From contig CANQSJ010000021.1 in NCBI GenBank assembly GCA_947626495.1, positions 1 through 40,650 of the forward strand: a stretch of DNA of 40,650 bases. The letters run 5' to 3'. This document shows positions 40,196-40,650 of the stretch, piece after piece; position 1 is the stretch's first letter, and every line of letters begins with the position of its first letter. Under the pieces are notes generated by a model, which saw only the letters and a program-made list of their open reading frames with translations, made no database searches and had not been told where the DNA came from. The stretch is from an uncultured Oscillospiraceae bacterium. Its GTDB lineage: Bacteria; Bacillota; Clostridia; Oscillospirales; Oscillospiraceae. The translations under genes were made by a program, and so were the position numbers.

Positions 40196-40650
40196 ATGGC
40201 AAGGCTGGAATTTGACGAGTATAAGACAAAGCTGAACGCCGCCAGGCCCGAGCTGGACCGCCTGGCCGGGGCGATGCACCTGGCGGAGGCGGAGCTGGAG
40301 ATCGAGAAGCTCCACGCCGAGGCGGAGGAACCGGGCTATTGGTCCGACCTGGAGCGGAGCCAGAAGGCCCAGCAGCGGCTGAAGAGCCTGCAGGCGAAGT
40401 GCGACCGCCACGCCCGGCTGACCGCCGCCTGGGAGGACATGATGACCATGTGCGAGATGGCCCAGGAGGAGGACGACGACAGCTTCCTTCCGGAGCTGGC
40501 GGCCAGTTACGGACAGTTTGCCGCGGATCTGGAGCAGACCCGCCTTTCCACCCTGCTCACCGGGGAGTACGACGCCAACAACGCCATCGTCACCTTCCAC
40601 GCCGGCGCCGGCGGCACCGAGGCCCAGGACTGGGCCCAGATGCTCTACCG
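40196..40650 (+). CDS. prfB: Peptide chain release factor 2, 3'-truncated by the window edge
   Basis: RF2 releases the finished peptide at UGA and UAA codons. About 151 of some 365 residues are visible: the helical N-terminal domain and the start of the core, ending 'FHAGAGGTEAQDWAQML', with the GTEAQDW variant of the signature that marks RF2. The GGQ and SPF motifs lie beyond the edge. The frame is continuous through the position where most prfB genes have an in-frame UGA and a +1 shift: aligned with Bacillus subtilis, GAMHLAEAE here replaces GSL-shift-DLESKE. The gene therefore lacks that autoregulation. The ATG follows GAGAGGACAGG, with a strong promoter upstream. Confidence 0.96.
   Translation, partial: MARLEFDEYKTKLNAARPELDRLAGAMHLAEAELEIEKLHAEAEEPGYWSDLERSQKAQQRLKSLQAKCDRHARLTAAWEDMMTMCEMAQEEDDDSFLPELAASYGQFAADLEQTRLSTLLTGEYDANNAIVTFHAGAGGTEAQDWAQMLY

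Overview
This 40.65 kb window comes from a GC-rich Gram-positive bacterium. The gene content suggests a clostridial gut anaerobe of the Oscillospiraceae type (Flavonifractor, Oscillibacter or Lawsonibacter-like). The grounds are high GC with AGGAGG-type ribosome binding sites, DUF1292 and BofC-like proteins, a CsaB pyruvyl transferase, TTG and GTG starts, and a dispersed hairpin-rich repeat with AAAGGCTCCC-type ends. It is ordinary chromosome: no phage, no CRISPR array, no tRNA or rRNA, and no complete insertion sequence was seen. The species assignment is inference.

Layout. 1-4000: 3' end of lepA; a lipoprotein with three copies of a beta motif; a probable 6S RNA downstream of a DUF1292 gene; a small BofC-like exported protein. 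4100-8410: a class A penicillin-binding protein, then a strong promoter driving a 97-residue protein coupled to an SH3-NlpC/P60 cell-wall hydrolase. 8430-13750, minus strand: csaB, an S9 peptidase, endonuclease IV, a small protein and a DegV protein, read from a promoter that overlaps a divergent one. 13750-16010, plus strand: a histidine-phosphatase/acetyltransferase fusion translationally coupled to a metallophosphoesterase. 16040-21880: release factor 3, an AEC transporter, an exported LtaS-like protein lacking catalytic residues, a secreted PTQAP-repeat protein and an EamA transporter.

22020-27440: a MacAB-like efflux operon with two adaptor proteins, one ATPase and one FtsX permease, behind a palindrome and a structured leader. 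27440-31960, minus strand: a TetR-ABC-ABC module flanked by two membrane-bound XRE regulators with near-identical DNA-binding domains. 31980-32240: a MITE-like structured repeat whose end acts as a terminator for upp. 32250-39010, minus strand: one long operon polA, unknown 334-residue protein, rimI, tsaD, tsaE, tsaB, upp, joining DNA repair, tRNA t6A modification and pyrimidine salvage. 39130-40060: a GH25 lysozyme lipoprotein. 40196-end: prfB (RF2), which lacks the usual programmed frameshift.

Themes. Much of the window concerns the envelope (PBP, NlpC/P60, GH25, CsaB, LtaS-like protein, MacAB), and several exported proteins carry Pro/Thr/Glu-rich linkers. Three translation factors (lepA, prfC, prfB) and the t6A pathway sit among them. 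Most intergenic spaces hold a hairpin terminator, often shared by convergent genes. The strongest leads for something undescribed are the phosphatase-acetyltransferase-phosphoesterase operon, the degenerate LtaS-like protein, the two-adaptor efflux operon, the unknown protein in the polA-tsa operon, the 6S RNA candidate and the structured repeat. No finding amounts to a clear new system.
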